Notes under the pieces: model-generated
Seen by the model: only the letters and a program-made list of their open reading frames with translations
Told to the model about the DNA's origin: nothing
The model's database searches: none
Program-made: the position numbers and the translations under genes
Part shown: piece after piece, positions 25,083-34,039 of the stretch
Position numbering within the stretch: position 1 is the first letter of the stretch
How the letters are laid out: the number at the start of each line of letters is the position of its first letter
Source: Paenibacillus piri
Lineage (GTDB): Bacteria > Bacillota > Bacilli > Paenibacillales > NBRC-103111
Reading direction: 5' to 3'
Assembly (NCBI RefSeq): GCF_004354045.1
Contig: NZ_SMRT01000013.1
Span: 62,001 to 126,000, forward strand
Length of the DNA: 64,000 nt

Positions 25083-26090
25083 CTATTCCGGCTTAGGAAT
25101 GAATTTGGTCGTAAATACATGTTTGACTTCATCGGTGTTAGGGATAATCCCGATAGCAACCAATTGCTTAGCCAGATCCATCCAACGCTCCTCCGTCATC
25201 GTTCCTACACCTCCCTTAACCGCGTCTCCCGAGAAGATCAGATCCATCTCGCTTTCGGCAGTCGCTTTCATGCTGTCCAAGGAAATCTCCGGATTAATTT
25301 TATGAATCACAGGGTTAATTTCCTCGTAGCCGGTTTTGTAATAAGTCCAGCCTTTGGCCGTTGCCTCGACAAATGCTTTGACTACTTCGGGTTTTTCTTT
25401 GATTATCTTTTCTGTAGTAAACAGGACGTTGGCATAAGGGCGGTAACCTGAATCATAGACAGGGAGGAATTGTACATCTACATTTTTTGTTTTAAAAATA
25501 TAAGGGTCGGAGGTGGTATAACTTTGAATGGCGGCATTGCTGTCATTGATAAAACCGGTGTAATTGCCGGTAAAGGCCATCTCCTTAACGTTATTGAGCT
25601 TATAAGCTTTTTTCAGATATTCCCAATACATGGCCCCTTGCGCTACATAGACTGTACGCCCGCTCAAATCGTTAAAGCTCTGCAGCGGCTTCCCGCTGTG
25701 ATACATAATGGCTTGGGGATCCTTCTGAAAATCGGCGAAAATCCCTACGACCGGTATACCCTCCTTGCGGGCAACAAGCAGCTCGTCACCTTGCGCCATC
25801 CCGAAATTCGCCTTGCCCGAGGTCACCTGCAGAATGGACGATACCTGCGGTCCTCCCGGTTCAATCGTCATATCCAAACCGTTGTCTTTGTAAAATCCTT
25901 TCTCGAGTGCGGCATACAACCCTCCATGCTCAGGTTCTGCAAACCAATTAGTGACCACAACTTCCTTTGTCAGCGCCTTTGGAGGGGGGGCGCCGTTTCC
26001 GCAGCCATTCAGAATCGTTGTCAGTAAAACTACAGCCAGTGCTGCGGTTATACGGGAAACGCTTGTTGTTGCCGGGTGTCTCCGTTTCAT
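25083..26090 (-). CDS. ABC transporter substrate-binding lipoprotein, NMT1/THI5-like
   Basis: 335 residues with a lipoprotein signal ending LNGCG. VVVTNWFAEPEHGGLYAALEKGFYKDNGLDM is the start pattern of NMT1/THI5-SsuA-type proteins, which bind pyrimidine precursors, taurine, sulfonates or aromatic acids. GKANFGMAQGDELL fits the same family. No permease or ATPase gene is adjacent, so it must work with components elsewhere or as a free binder. AGGTGATCGTGA precedes ATG 26090. First gene of the leftward operon with the Rieske oxygenase. Confidence 0.9.
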   Translation of the reverse strand: MKRRHPATTSVSRITAALAVVLLTTILNGCGNGAPPPKALTKEVVVTNWFAEPEHGGLYAALEKGFYKDNGLDMTIEPGGPQVSSILQVTSGKANFGMAQGDELLVARKEGIPVVGIFADFQKDPQAIMYHSGKPLQSFNDLSGRTVYVAQGAMYWEYLKKAYKLNNVKEMAFTGNYTGFINDSNAAIQSYTTSDPYIFKTKNVDVQFLPVYDSGYRPYANVLFTTEKIIKEKPEVVKAFVEATAKGWTYYKTGYEEINPVIHKINPEISLDSMKATAESEMDLIFSGDAVKGGVGTMTEERWMDLAKQLVAIGIIPNTDEVKHVFTTKFIPKPE

Positions 26091-26114
26091 TCACGATCAC
26101 CTCATCTAATTTAA

Positions 26115-26149
26115 TCGTTCGGTTAAACTAAACAGTTAACTAATAACGA
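26115..26149. promoter_or_regulatory. Candidate operator of the TetR-fusion operon
   Basis: A near-palindrome built of TCGTT ... GTTAAACT-AAAC-AGTTAAC ... AACGA, 25 bp upstream of the binding-protein start. Position and dyad suit a TetR-type repressor. From here to 26409 there is no gene; the right part carries the promoter of the kinase at 26410. Confidence 0.45.
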
Positions 26150-26409
26150 CATTATAGTAGAATGGTCATGTTTGTGTCAATTAAAATAACATCAAAAAAA
26201 TTAAAGCGAAAAAAGTATCCGAGTGTTATCTTTATGTAATAATATATTCCACATAGTTGAAAATAATATTTGTATCAGATGGAAAAATGTAAGTAGAAAT
26301 AGTAAAATCCCAAGATTTGTAACGCGTTTGTAAGAAAATCTATGTAACTGTACCAAGTTTACGGTATTATAAATAAGAACAATCATGATTGTAAGAGGGT
26401 GACGCGCCT

Positions 26410-28002
26410 ATGGATGACAAAAAGAAACAAAATGACAGAGCGCACGAACAGCTGGAGCGATTGTCTGCAATTGGACAAATATCTGCCGGTATTGCTCATG
26501 AGATTCGTAATCCATTGACATCGGTTAAAGGATTTTTACAGCTCTTGCAAAAGGAACACGATAGCCGTTATTGGGAAATCATTAATTCCGAATTGGAACA
26601 AGCCATTTCCACCGTGCAAAATTTGCTCGCTGTTTCCAAGCCTGAGAAGAACGATGAGAATTGGTCCTCGGTCAATTTGTGTGAAATTCTTGAGAATACG
26701 CTGTCACTTTTTGACCATGAAATGTATCGAGTTAAGGTGGAAAAGCGCTTTTATAATACGGCTTCCATGGTTTTGGGCAAACGGAACCAGTTGAAACGGG
26801 CGATCTTTAACTTGTTAAAAAACGCTTTTGAGGCCATTGAAGGCGAAGGAACGATCACAGTTGAACATTTCAGGTCGGACAATAAAGTTTGCTTCCGCAT
26901 TCGCGATACGGGCAAAGGAATACCTAAAGACAAGCTCTCGATGTTAGGGACTCCGTTCTTCTCCACAAAAACGGATACAGGCACCGGGCTTGGTTTGTCG
27001 CAGGTGTACAGCACCTTCTATGAGCATAAGGCGACCATTAATGTGGAAAGTCTTGAACACCAGGGCACCGAATTTACAATCCAGATTCCGATGATAGACC
27101 GATTTTTGGAGGATAAAATGCAAATGGAGCTAACCATCGACAACACCATGAGTGTTGGGGAGTTTTTTGACGCCAATCGGCAGTTATTTAACCGTCAGTT
27201 GGAGATAGAAGCGCAGAACAGCTTCGAGATTGTGGATTCTCTTAAATTTGTAACGACACAAGATTTGCTGGACCATGCGAATCAGATTTTATCGCTCATC
27301 CACGATGGAATGACACAGGAAATTATCCAATTAGCCCAAGAACGGGGGATGGTCTGGGCGAAATCCGATGTTCCGATCATGATGAAGATGGAATGGTTTT
27401 ATGCCTTGCGCAAAGTGATATGGTTGTTTCTCCGCCAATATCATCTGCACGCCGGAATTTCGCCGGAGGAAGTGTTTGACTTGTCCGAACGGATAAACGA
27501 CGCGTTAGACAATTTTATCATTCAGTTTAATGTCGTCTTTACGAAATACAGAGAAGAGGTGATCAAATCGAAGCAGGCGATTATTGACGAATTGACCGTT
27601 CCTTTAATCCCGATTTTTAACCAGATTGCCGTGCTGCCCTTGATCGGTACGCTTGACGAACCGCGCATGAGCAGAGTGGAAGAGAAGCTGCTGGAAGAAA
27701 TCGAAAAGCGAAATATTCAAAAGATATTCATCGATATGTCCGGAGCCGCTTTGTTGAATGCCGATATTTTCCTCAAAGTTATCCGTATTATCGAAGGTAC
27801 TAATCTTCTCGGATGCCAAGCCGTAGTCACCGGAATCAGCGCGAAGTTAGCGAAAATCATCCTTGATTTGAATGATTCGATCAAAGATAAGCTGGTGGTT
27901 CAAAGCACGCTGCAGCAGGCGCTGCTTAAAGAATCGCTGTGCTCTGATGGGCTGATTCCAACGGACTCTCAGAGCAAGGGCCAGCCGAACCCGGCAGGAT
28001 AA
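26410..28002 (+). CDS. Cytoplasmic histidine kinase fused to an RsbR-like STAS domain
   Basis: 530 residues, no membrane segment. The N-terminal HisKA has IAHEIRNPLTSVKGF with His30, followed by HATPase motifs (NLLKNAFEAI, DTGKGI, GTGLGLSQVYSTFYEHK), as in sporulation-type KinB/KinE relatives. A helical region at about 235-400 resembles the globin-like N-domain of RsbR stressosome proteins. Residues about 410-510 form a STAS domain (IAVLPLIGTLDEPRM ... IFIDMSGAALLNADIF). The usual RsbR phosphoacceptor Thr after 'VD' appears to be Ala here (LLNAD). GAGGGTGA precedes the ATG. Single gene, closed by a terminator. Confidence 0.85.
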   Translation: MDDKKKQNDRAHEQLERLSAIGQISAGIAHEIRNPLTSVKGFLQLLQKEHDSRYWEIINSELEQAISTVQNLLAVSKPEKNDENWSSVNLCEILENTLSLFDHEMYRVKVEKRFYNTASMVLGKRNQLKRAIFNLLKNAFEAIEGEGTITVEHFRSDNKVCFRIRDTGKGIPKDKLSMLGTPFFSTKTDTGTGLGLSQVYSTFYEHKATINVESLEHQGTEFTIQIPMIDRFLEDKMQMELTIDNTMSVGEFFDANRQLFNRQLEIEAQNSFEIVDSLKFVTTQDLLDHANQILSLIHDGMTQEIIQLAQERGMVWAKSDVPIMMKMEWFYALRKVIWLFLRQYHLHAGISPEEVFDLSERINDALDNFIIQFNVVFTKYREEVIKSKQAIIDELTVPLIPIFNQIAVLPLIGTLDEPRMSRVEEKLLEEIEKRNIQKIFIDMSGAALLNADIFLKVIRIIEGTNLLGCQAVVTGISAKLAKIILDLNDSIKDKLVVQSTLQQALLKESLCSDGLIPTDSQSKGQPNPAG

Positions 28003-28026
28003 AGAGAGCTGCCGCGGCAGCTCTTT
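28003..28026 (+). terminator. Terminator with perfect 20-bp palindrome
   Basis: AGAGCTGCCG/CGGCAGCTCT starts 3 bp after the stop codon and is followed by TTATTGCTTTTT. It shares the CTGCCGCGGCA core with two other terminators here. Confidence 0.85.
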
Positions 28027-28241
28027 ATTGCTTTTTCGCCATCCGGCATTAGTTTACAGTGTCGATTATGTTCTGTTTAATCTATCGGTAATCTGACTTG
28101 CGCATACCCCGAATTCAGTCGTATCCATCCCTTTAACTTCTACTAGTTCGATAATTAAAGATATGTCGATTTTAAATTGCTTGATCATGGATTGAGCAGT
28201 TTTTTTCGACGTTCGAACATCAATTTGGAAATGATTTGAAT

Positions 28242-28292
28242 TTGACAATCGTGGATTACAGGTGTAATATTACTTTGTATTACGTATGTAAT
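28242..28292 (+). promoter_or_regulatory. blaI promoter with two BlaI-type operators
   Basis: TTGACA (28242), 17-bp spacer, TAATAT (28265): a near-consensus sigma-A promoter. ATTACA-GG-TGTAAT (28255-28268) covers the spacer and -10, and ATTACGTATGTAAT (28279-28292) lies just downstream. The TACA/TGTA half-sites are those of BlaI/MecI-family repressors, so the operon is predicted to be autorepressed. Confidence 0.8.
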
Positions 28293-28315
28293 CAATAATT
28301 CGAGGAGGTAAAACG

Positions 28316-28690
28316 ATGCAAAGCGTTCCCCATATATCCGATGCGGAATGGGAAGTCATGAAAGTGCTCTGGGCCAAGACACCATGTACGGCCAATGAAG
28401 TGATTGAGGCTTTGGAAGATCATACGGATTGGAAACCGAAAACAGTCAGAACGCTTTTAAACAGATTAGTCCAGAAACAAGCTATTTCGTACTCGCAAGA
28501 AAACAAGGTGTATGCGTATTTCCCGTTAGTATCCGAAGACGAATGCGTGAAGTCGGAAACCGATTCCTTCCTAAAGAGAATTTACGGCGGCGCATTTAAG
28601 CCGATGCTTGTTAACTTTTTGAAAGAAGAGCGGCTTTCTCCGGAAGATATTAAAGAATTGAAAAATATTCTCGATGACAAAACAAAATGA
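28316..28690 (+). CDS. blaI: BlaI/MecI/CopY-family transcriptional repressor
   Basis: 124 residues. It begins with the typical ISDAEWEVMKVLWAK and has winged-helix DNA-binding region WKPKTVRTLLNRLVQKQAI, then a dimerisation helix ending in ELKNILDDK. The family represses beta-lactamase, PBP2a or copper genes and is inactivated by proteolysis triggered by a BlaR1/MecR1 protease, here encoded 69 bp downstream. GAGGAGG precedes the ATG. No beta-lactamase gene is nearby, so the controlled genes may lie elsewhere. Confidence 0.92.
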   Translation: MQSVPHISDAEWEVMKVLWAKTPCTANEVIEALEDHTDWKPKTVRTLLNRLVQKQAISYSQENKVYAYFPLVSEDECVKSETDSFLKRIYGGAFKPMLVNFLKEERLSPEDIKELKNILDDKTK

Positions 28691-28759
28691 ACGATTTGCG
28701 GTTTGTCTCATACCTGTTGTTCAGCTCATTGACTCGATTCAGGAAAGGGTAGGGTGAAT

Positions 28760-30337
28760 GTGAATCGACTAACAGAACACCTTATTAATCTCTTCGATTG
28801 GGTCTGCTCTGTCTCGATCATGGCAACTGTTTTAGTTATGCTGATTTTGGTGACGCAGCTTGTGCTAAAGCATCGTTTAAAACCAAGATGGCATTACTTG
28901 ATGTGGTTGTTGGTTGTTTTGCGATTAATGCTGCCATGGGGCCCGGAGAGCGAACTCAGTATTTATAATTGGATCGGTTATACCGAATCCGTTCACTCGG
29001 CTGTACAACTTAATCAGGATGAACTACGGACCAGAGCTGTTATGCCGGAATCGCCCGGCCAAGCTATTTACCGGAATGTATTTGTTATATGGCTGGTAGG
29101 CGTCTGTTTATTGGGAACTTATACAATATGGATCAACAGGAAATTTGCTCAAAAGATGAAAAAAGAGACGGCCGCGATAACCGATGCAAGAGTACTTGAG
29201 CTATTTAATCGATGTAAAAAAATGATGGCGGTACATAAACCCATTGCCCTTATGGAAACGGGTAATTTGGCAACGCCGGCGCTTTTCGGTTTTATCAAAC
29301 CCCAATTGATCATGCCGCAAACTATTTTAACCGGCTTGAATGACGATCAATTGCAGCATGTGTTTCTGCATGAACTGGCTCACAGCAAACGAAATGATAT
29401 TGGGGTCAATTGGATCATGCACGGTTTGCTGATTGTTCATTGGTTTAATCCGGTGCTTTGGTATGCGTATCGTCGAATGAGGGAAGACCAGGAAATCGCG
29501 AGCGACGCGCTTGCGCTCAGCTGCCTGGCACCTGACAAAACCCGGGATTACGGATATACCCTTATTAAATTGTTGGAAAATTTCTCGCAGCCCGTTCGGG
29601 TTGTTGCAGGAAACGTAAATCTGACAGGAAGCAAAACGCAGCTGCAAAGGAGAGTTAAAATGATCAAACAGTTCAAATCAAATTCGTATCGTTGGTCGTT
29701 TCTTGGAATGGCAACCTTAATCTTCATAAGCGGATGTACGTTAACGAATCCCAAGGTCAGCCAGACATCCGCACAATTGTCGAGTGGGACCGTTTCCGAA
29801 GAAACAGCGACGAAACAATCGGCTTCCGCCGAGCAGCACATAACGAACCCGGAAGACACGGCAAAACAATCGGCTTCCGCCGAGCAGCACATAACGAACC
29901 CGGAAGATACGTCGAAACAGACAGCTGTTGCAGAGCAGCAGCCAACGAGCCCGGAAAACGCGCCGAAACTGAAGCCATCCGCAGGGCAGCGGCCAACGAC
30001 GGCGAATGATCCGTCGAGCCCGCAAGCTCCCTTAGAGGTACAGTCACCGGCTCCGGATGTCAAGCCGAGTCCGAAGGCTCCCGGAGGGGTAATGTCAACT
30101 GCGCCGAATGACAGGCCGTCGGAGGACAGTCCAAGAGCGCAAGCTCCTGTAAGGGTACAAGCAGCAGGATCGGATGGCGGATCAAGACCGGCTCCACCCG
30201 CAAAGCTGCAGCCAACGGCCACGGAAGACAGGTCGAGAGCAGCGGCTCCTGAAAAGGCGCAGCCAATAGCGTCGGAAGACAGACCGAAAGCGGCGCCGCC
30301 AATAATGCTGCAGCCAACGGCTTCAACAGGCGACTAA
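28760..30337 (+). CDS. BlaR1-like M56 membrane metalloprotease with repeat-rich tail
   Basis: About 525 residues. Membrane segments lie at about 20-40, 45-65, 105-125 and 310-330 (counting from GTG 28754). The zinc-protease motif HELAH is at about residues 206-210, with E-x3-D further on (EIASDALA). The extracellular part that in BlaR1/MecR1 is a penicillin-binding domain is absent. Instead about 195 residues of Pro/Ala/Ser-rich sequence follow ISGCTLTN, starting with 17-residue tandem repeats. Two GTG starts are possible; 28760 has better spacing from AAAGGGTAGG. The signal sensed is therefore probably not a beta-lactam bound covalently (inference). Confidence 0.88.
   Translation: MNRLTEHLINLFDWVCSVSIMATVLVMLILVTQLVLKHRLKPRWHYLMWLLVVLRLMLPWGPESELSIYNWIGYTESVHSAVQLNQDELRTRAVMPESPGQAIYRNVFVIWLVGVCLLGTYTIWINRKFAQKMKKETAAITDARVLELFNRCKKMMAVHKPIALMETGNLATPALFGFIKPQLIMPQTILTGLNDDQLQHVFLHELAHSKRNDIGVNWIMHGLLIVHWFNPVLWYAYRRMREDQEIASDALALSCLAPDKTRDYGYTLIKLLENFSQPVRVVAGNVNLTGSKTQLQRRVKMIKQFKSNSYRWSFLGMATLIFISGCTLTNPKVSQTSAQLSSGTVSEETATKQSASAEQHITNPEDTAKQSASAEQHITNPEDTSKQTAVAEQQPTSPENAPKLKPSAGQRPTTANDPSSPQAPLEVQSPAPDVKPSPKAPGGVMSTAPNDRPSEDSPRAQAPVRVQAAGSDGGSRPAPPAKLQPTATEDRSRAAAPEKAQPIASEDRPKAAPPIMLQPTASTGD
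29813..29965 (+). repeat. 51-bp tandem repeats inside the BlaR1-like gene
   Basis: Three units encoding KQSASAEQHITNPEDTA, KQSASAEQHITNPEDTS and KQTAVAEQQPTSPENAP. The first two are almost identical in DNA; a fourth, weaker unit follows to about 30016. In-frame length change by slippage is possible. Confidence 0.8.
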
Positions 30338-30559
30338 TCGCAACGGTATGTTTAACAAATGACAACGATTAAGAGACCGGCGGCGTTACGCAAAGCGGAA
30401 GTATTAAAGCAATATGAAACAAAAAATGCAGCGCGTCTTTATCGAACATTCATTATTAATCCGAATGTCAGTCTCAAGTTAAACCTCCAAATCAAAAAAT
30501 GCGTACCCGGTCAAAAATAGTTCCTAGCAAACCACAAAGCAGCGGGTTATATTTAATTT

Positions 30560-32878
30560 ATGAAGATAACTAAAAGAAGAATTCCGCAAAAAGCGCTGAC
30601 CGTATATGTAGCCGTGTTTGTCAGTATTGTCATTCTCACCGTGGGCCTGTCTTATTGGAGTGTAGCCGTTCATGTTAAGGATGATTTGGATACGACCCGG
30701 ATTGACCTGCTGAAGCAGCTTGGGCAGAAAGTCGATTTGGTGCTCCGCGGCATTGATAAAACGACGTTGAATTTGGTGCAGGAGACGGATGTCGTACGGT
30801 TTATGGAGGGCAGCATTTCGGAGGATCAGCAAAAGTACGAGGTGTTTAACAATTTATCCAATACGCTCCGGACGATACTGGATGCCAATAGCATCTTAAG
30901 CTCGATCTATCTGTACTCGTCCGGAAACAACCTTATCGCCTCCAGCAGCACATTGGAAAAACGCAGTCAATTCTTCGATCAGGAATGGGTCGATATGTTT
31001 CATACAATCAACGATATATCCGTCTGGACAGGCCCGCGCAAAGTAACCTATAACGCCAATACCAGCTACAGCATTAATAAAAATGTCGTCACCCTCATGC
31101 GGTCCTATCCGTTAACGGCTACAGGCTCAAGCAAAAAGGGAGCGGTTGCCGCAAATATTAATGAAGAAAAGCTTAATGAGCTTATACGCGATACGAATTC
31201 CAGGCTTGGGCAAGTTTTTGTCATGGACGAAAGCGGCATTGTCATTACTCATCAGGATAAAGAACAGCTTTACCGCAATACCGGCAAGGAATGGTTTGGA
31301 GACGGCTTCGATCAAATACGCCAAAACGGTCAGCGGGAAATACGGATTGCCGGCAAGAAAGGTCAGGTTTACTACTACACCTCGCCTTATACCGGTTGGA
31401 TATTTATGAATTTCATGCCCGATGAAAAGCTGGAAGAGCAGTTGGGGGTCATCCGAAATATTTTGCTGACTGTTGCTTTAGGTATGGTCGTTTTTGCATG
31501 TATGGCGGCGTTGATGTTAAGCAACCGGTTTTATCGGCCCATGCAGCAAGCCTTACGGAGCATCAGTACACAATTGAAGGGGGATACCGATTCCAGTCCG
31601 GGGGAAATGTATGGAAATCTCGATTATTTAGAGAAGAAGTTCAGCCAAGTCATTACAGATAACCGGATAATGATCCAGCAGCTTCGCGACAGCAAACCGG
31701 TCATGAAGTGGAGTCTGCTCTTGGACCTTCTATTGGGGAACCGGACCAGTTACGTGGTGGAAAAACCGCTTTTGGACTTTTTGGGCATTCGTTTATTCTC
31801 AAGTAATTACATCATAATGGTGGCTGAGTTCGACAAGCCGGAGGAGCTGGGCAGCGAAAGAGATGCACAGTTATATACGTACGGGCTATGCAACATGGCG
31901 GAGGAATATATGAATGCTGCAGGTAAAGGGGCTTCTATTCAGCTTGAACCGGGTAAGGCCGCCTTCATTATGAGCTTTGAGGAGAAGAATGCTCCCGGCA
32001 ATATCGTAACGGCTCTGTCAATAGGCGAGCTGATATGCAGTTCGGTTGAGCAATACTTCCACAAATCGGTTTCTATCGGCTTGAGCAGGCATACGGACAA
32101 CATGAAGGGGCTCAAACAAGCTTATCTGGAGTCGTTGGAGGCTTTGAAGTACAAGCTGGTGCTTGGAATGAATATGGTTTTATCGATCGAGGATTTAAAG
32201 ATTGCTTCAAGCGAAAGTACGATTAAAATTTTCGCCACCCGCGAGGGTGTGGCTGAAGCTCTCCGTGAGGGGAACGTAACCAAGACGGGGCAGCTTTTTG
32301 ACGACCTGTTAAACAAAGCCGTGCAGGAGAACATTCCTCCGGAAACGATGAAGCAGCTTTGCGTCCAAGTATTGGTGGAATCGCTGAGCGAAGCGTTGGA
32401 GCTGAATGTAGATGTATCGGAAATAACGAAGAAACACGGCGATTTGTACCAGACCGTCAACGCATCCCAAGAGCTGGCTGAAATACGCGCTTACAGCAAA
32501 AACATTTTATTCGAGCTCATCCGGCTCATCCAGGAAAAACGAAGCAGCCGCAGTAAAAACGAGTCCTTTCCCAAAATACTCGACTATATTCACGATAATT
32601 ATAAACGGGCTGATTTGTCGCTCAATCTGATTGCCGAAAAGTTCGACTTTAGCGTTTCCTACTTAAGCCGGATGTTTAAGGAGCAGATGGAATGCAACTT
32701 CCTTGAATATTTGATCGGTATTCGGGTTAAAGCGGCGCAGGAACTGCTGATAAACACCAGTATGAAAATTAATGAGATCGCGGAAGAAGTCGGTTACACG
32801 AACAGCTACAGCTTTAACCGGATCTTCAAGAAGCAAACCGGCATGACGCCGGGTGAATATAAAGAGCGTAACAGTTGA
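30560..32878 (+). CDS. AraC-type regulator with membrane sensor domain
   Basis: 772 residues. One membrane helix lies at about 14-36, a Cache-like extracellular domain spans about 40-290, and a second helix at about 300-320. A cytoplasmic linker follows, and the C-terminal AraC HTH pair (LNLIAEKFDFSVSYLSRMFKE; INEIAEEVGYTNSYSFNRIFKK) occupies about 670-770. This one-component design is typical of Paenibacillaceae and usually controls an adjacent sugar ABC operon, here the permeases and lipoprotein that follow. The 222 bp upstream holds no gene or clear terminator. The start has no strong Shine-Dalgarno sequence in view. Confidence 0.9.
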   Translation: MKITKRRIPQKALTVYVAVFVSIVILTVGLSYWSVAVHVKDDLDTTRIDLLKQLGQKVDLVLRGIDKTTLNLVQETDVVRFMEGSISEDQQKYEVFNNLSNTLRTILDANSILSSIYLYSSGNNLIASSSTLEKRSQFFDQEWVDMFHTINDISVWTGPRKVTYNANTSYSINKNVVTLMRSYPLTATGSSKKGAVAANINEEKLNELIRDTNSRLGQVFVMDESGIVITHQDKEQLYRNTGKEWFGDGFDQIRQNGQREIRIAGKKGQVYYYTSPYTGWIFMNFMPDEKLEEQLGVIRNILLTVALGMVVFACMAALMLSNRFYRPMQQALRSISTQLKGDTDSSPGEMYGNLDYLEKKFSQVITDNRIMIQQLRDSKPVMKWSLLLDLLLGNRTSYVVEKPLLDFLGIRLFSSNYIIMVAEFDKPEELGSERDAQLYTYGLCNMAEEYMNAAGKGASIQLEPGKAAFIMSFEEKNAPGNIVTALSIGELICSSVEQYFHKSVSIGLSRHTDNMKGLKQAYLESLEALKYKLVLGMNMVLSIEDLKIASSESTIKIFATREGVAEALREGNVTKTGQLFDDLLNKAVQENIPPETMKQLCVQVLVESLSEALELNVDVSEITKKHGDLYQTVNASQELAEIRAYSKNILFELIRLIQEKRSSRSKNESFPKILDYIHDNYKRADLSLNLIAEKFDFSVSYLSRMFKEQMECNFLEYLIGIRVKAAQELLINTSMKINEIAEEVGYTNSYSFNRIFKKQTGMTPGEYKERNS

Positions 32879-33051
32879 GCGACGGACATGGATACATCCC
32901 TTTACTTCGGTAGGGGGATTTTTTTATGTCAAAAAGTGCGGGTCAAAAGATGCGGGCAGCCATTTGTCAAAAAGAGCGGCATACATCAAAAGGTGTTCCT
33001 ATCCAAACGGCAGCCGCAGCACTTACGATAAGGGCAAAGGAGGTTAGCAAC

Positions 33052-34029
33052 TTGCAGCATAACGAACCAAACCCGATGGAAAGGCCATCCATGCTTGCCC
33101 CCAAGCCGAATAAGAACACGTGGGCCGTAATCAGAAAGCGGCTCGTTCGGGATCGCAACTTATATCTGATGCTGCTGCCGGTGATCGGTTTCTATTTATT
33201 GTTTAAATTAGCTCCGCTCGGAGGAGAAATCATTGCGTTCAAAAATTACCGGTTTGCCGACGGCATATGGGGCAGCGATTGGGTAGGCCTGAAGCATTTC
33301 AATAGCTTGTTCGCCAGCAAAGAATTTTATATTGTACTGAAAAATACATTGCTGCTGAATGTGTACAGTCTCGTATTCGGATTCCCGGCTCCGATCATCC
33401 TGGCGTTGCTGTTGAATGAAGTTCGGGTAGAGTGGTACAAGCGGATTGTGCAAAATTTTCTGTATCTTCCGCATTTTATATCGTGGGTCGTTCTTGGGGG
33501 AGTCCTCATTACGATATTGTCGCCTGCAAGAGGTGTAATCAACAGTATTTTGACCAAGGGCTTAGGGCTTGAACCGGTTTATTTTCTCGGGGATACCTTT
33601 TGGTGGCCGATTACGTTCGTGCTGTCCGGAATTTGGCGGGAGGCGGGCTGGGGAACGATTCTATATTTAGCCGCAATGGCTAACGTGGATCCGCAGCTGT
33701 ATGAAGCAGCCAAGATGGACGGCGCGGGCAAGCTGCGTCAAATATGGCATATTACATTGCCGGGCATACGCAGTACGGTTGCCATACTGTTGATTTTGAA
33801 GGTTGGACATATGATGGATGTCGGCTTCGAGCAAATTTTTGTGCTGCAAAATGATATGGTTTTGGGCATTTCCGATGTTATCAGCACCTATGTTTACCGG
33901 GTAGGACTTTTGTCGGCTCAATACAGCTACACGACAGCGCTCGGATTGTTCCAATCGCTCATTGCATTAATTCTCGTCATCACCGTGAACAAAATTGTGA
34001 AATCACTCGGTGAAAAAGGACTATGGTAG
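33052..34029 (+). CDS. Sugar ABC transporter permease, LplB-type
   Basis: About 325 residues with six membrane segments and the permease EAA-like loop (YEAAKMDGAGKLRQIWHITLPG). AAAGGAGG 9 nt before TTG 33052 decides the start; the open frame extends further upstream to 32926 but that segment is not family-like. It forms the inner-membrane channel with the next permease. No ATPase is encoded here; such clusters normally use a shared MsmX-type ATPase encoded elsewhere. Confidence 0.92.
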   Translation: MQHNEPNPMERPSMLAPKPNKNTWAVIRKRLVRDRNLYLMLLPVIGFYLLFKLAPLGGEIIAFKNYRFADGIWGSDWVGLKHFNSLFASKEFYIVLKNTLLLNVYSLVFGFPAPIILALLLNEVRVEWYKRIVQNFLYLPHFISWVVLGGVLITILSPARGVINSILTKGLGLEPVYFLGDTFWWPITFVLSGIWREAGWGTILYLAAMANVDPQLYEAAKMDGAGKLRQIWHITLPGIRSTVAILLILKVGHMMDVGFEQIFVLQNDMVLGISDVISTYVYRVGLLSAQYSYTTALGLFQSLIALILVITVNKIVKSLGEKGLW

Positions 34030-34039
34030 GGGGGAGGAC

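Noticed and set aside
25470..26027. 185-codon plus-strand frame
   Set aside because: Antisense to the THI5-like binding protein; no family features.
28066..28248. 60-codon minus-strand frame starting at TTG
   Set aside because: It begins inside the blaI -35 region, has no ribosome site and no recognisable motif.
29548..30222. 224-codon minus-strand frame
   Set aside because: Antisense to the Pro/Ala-rich tail of the BlaR1-like gene; its Gly/Cys-rich repeats are a by-product of the tandem repeats.
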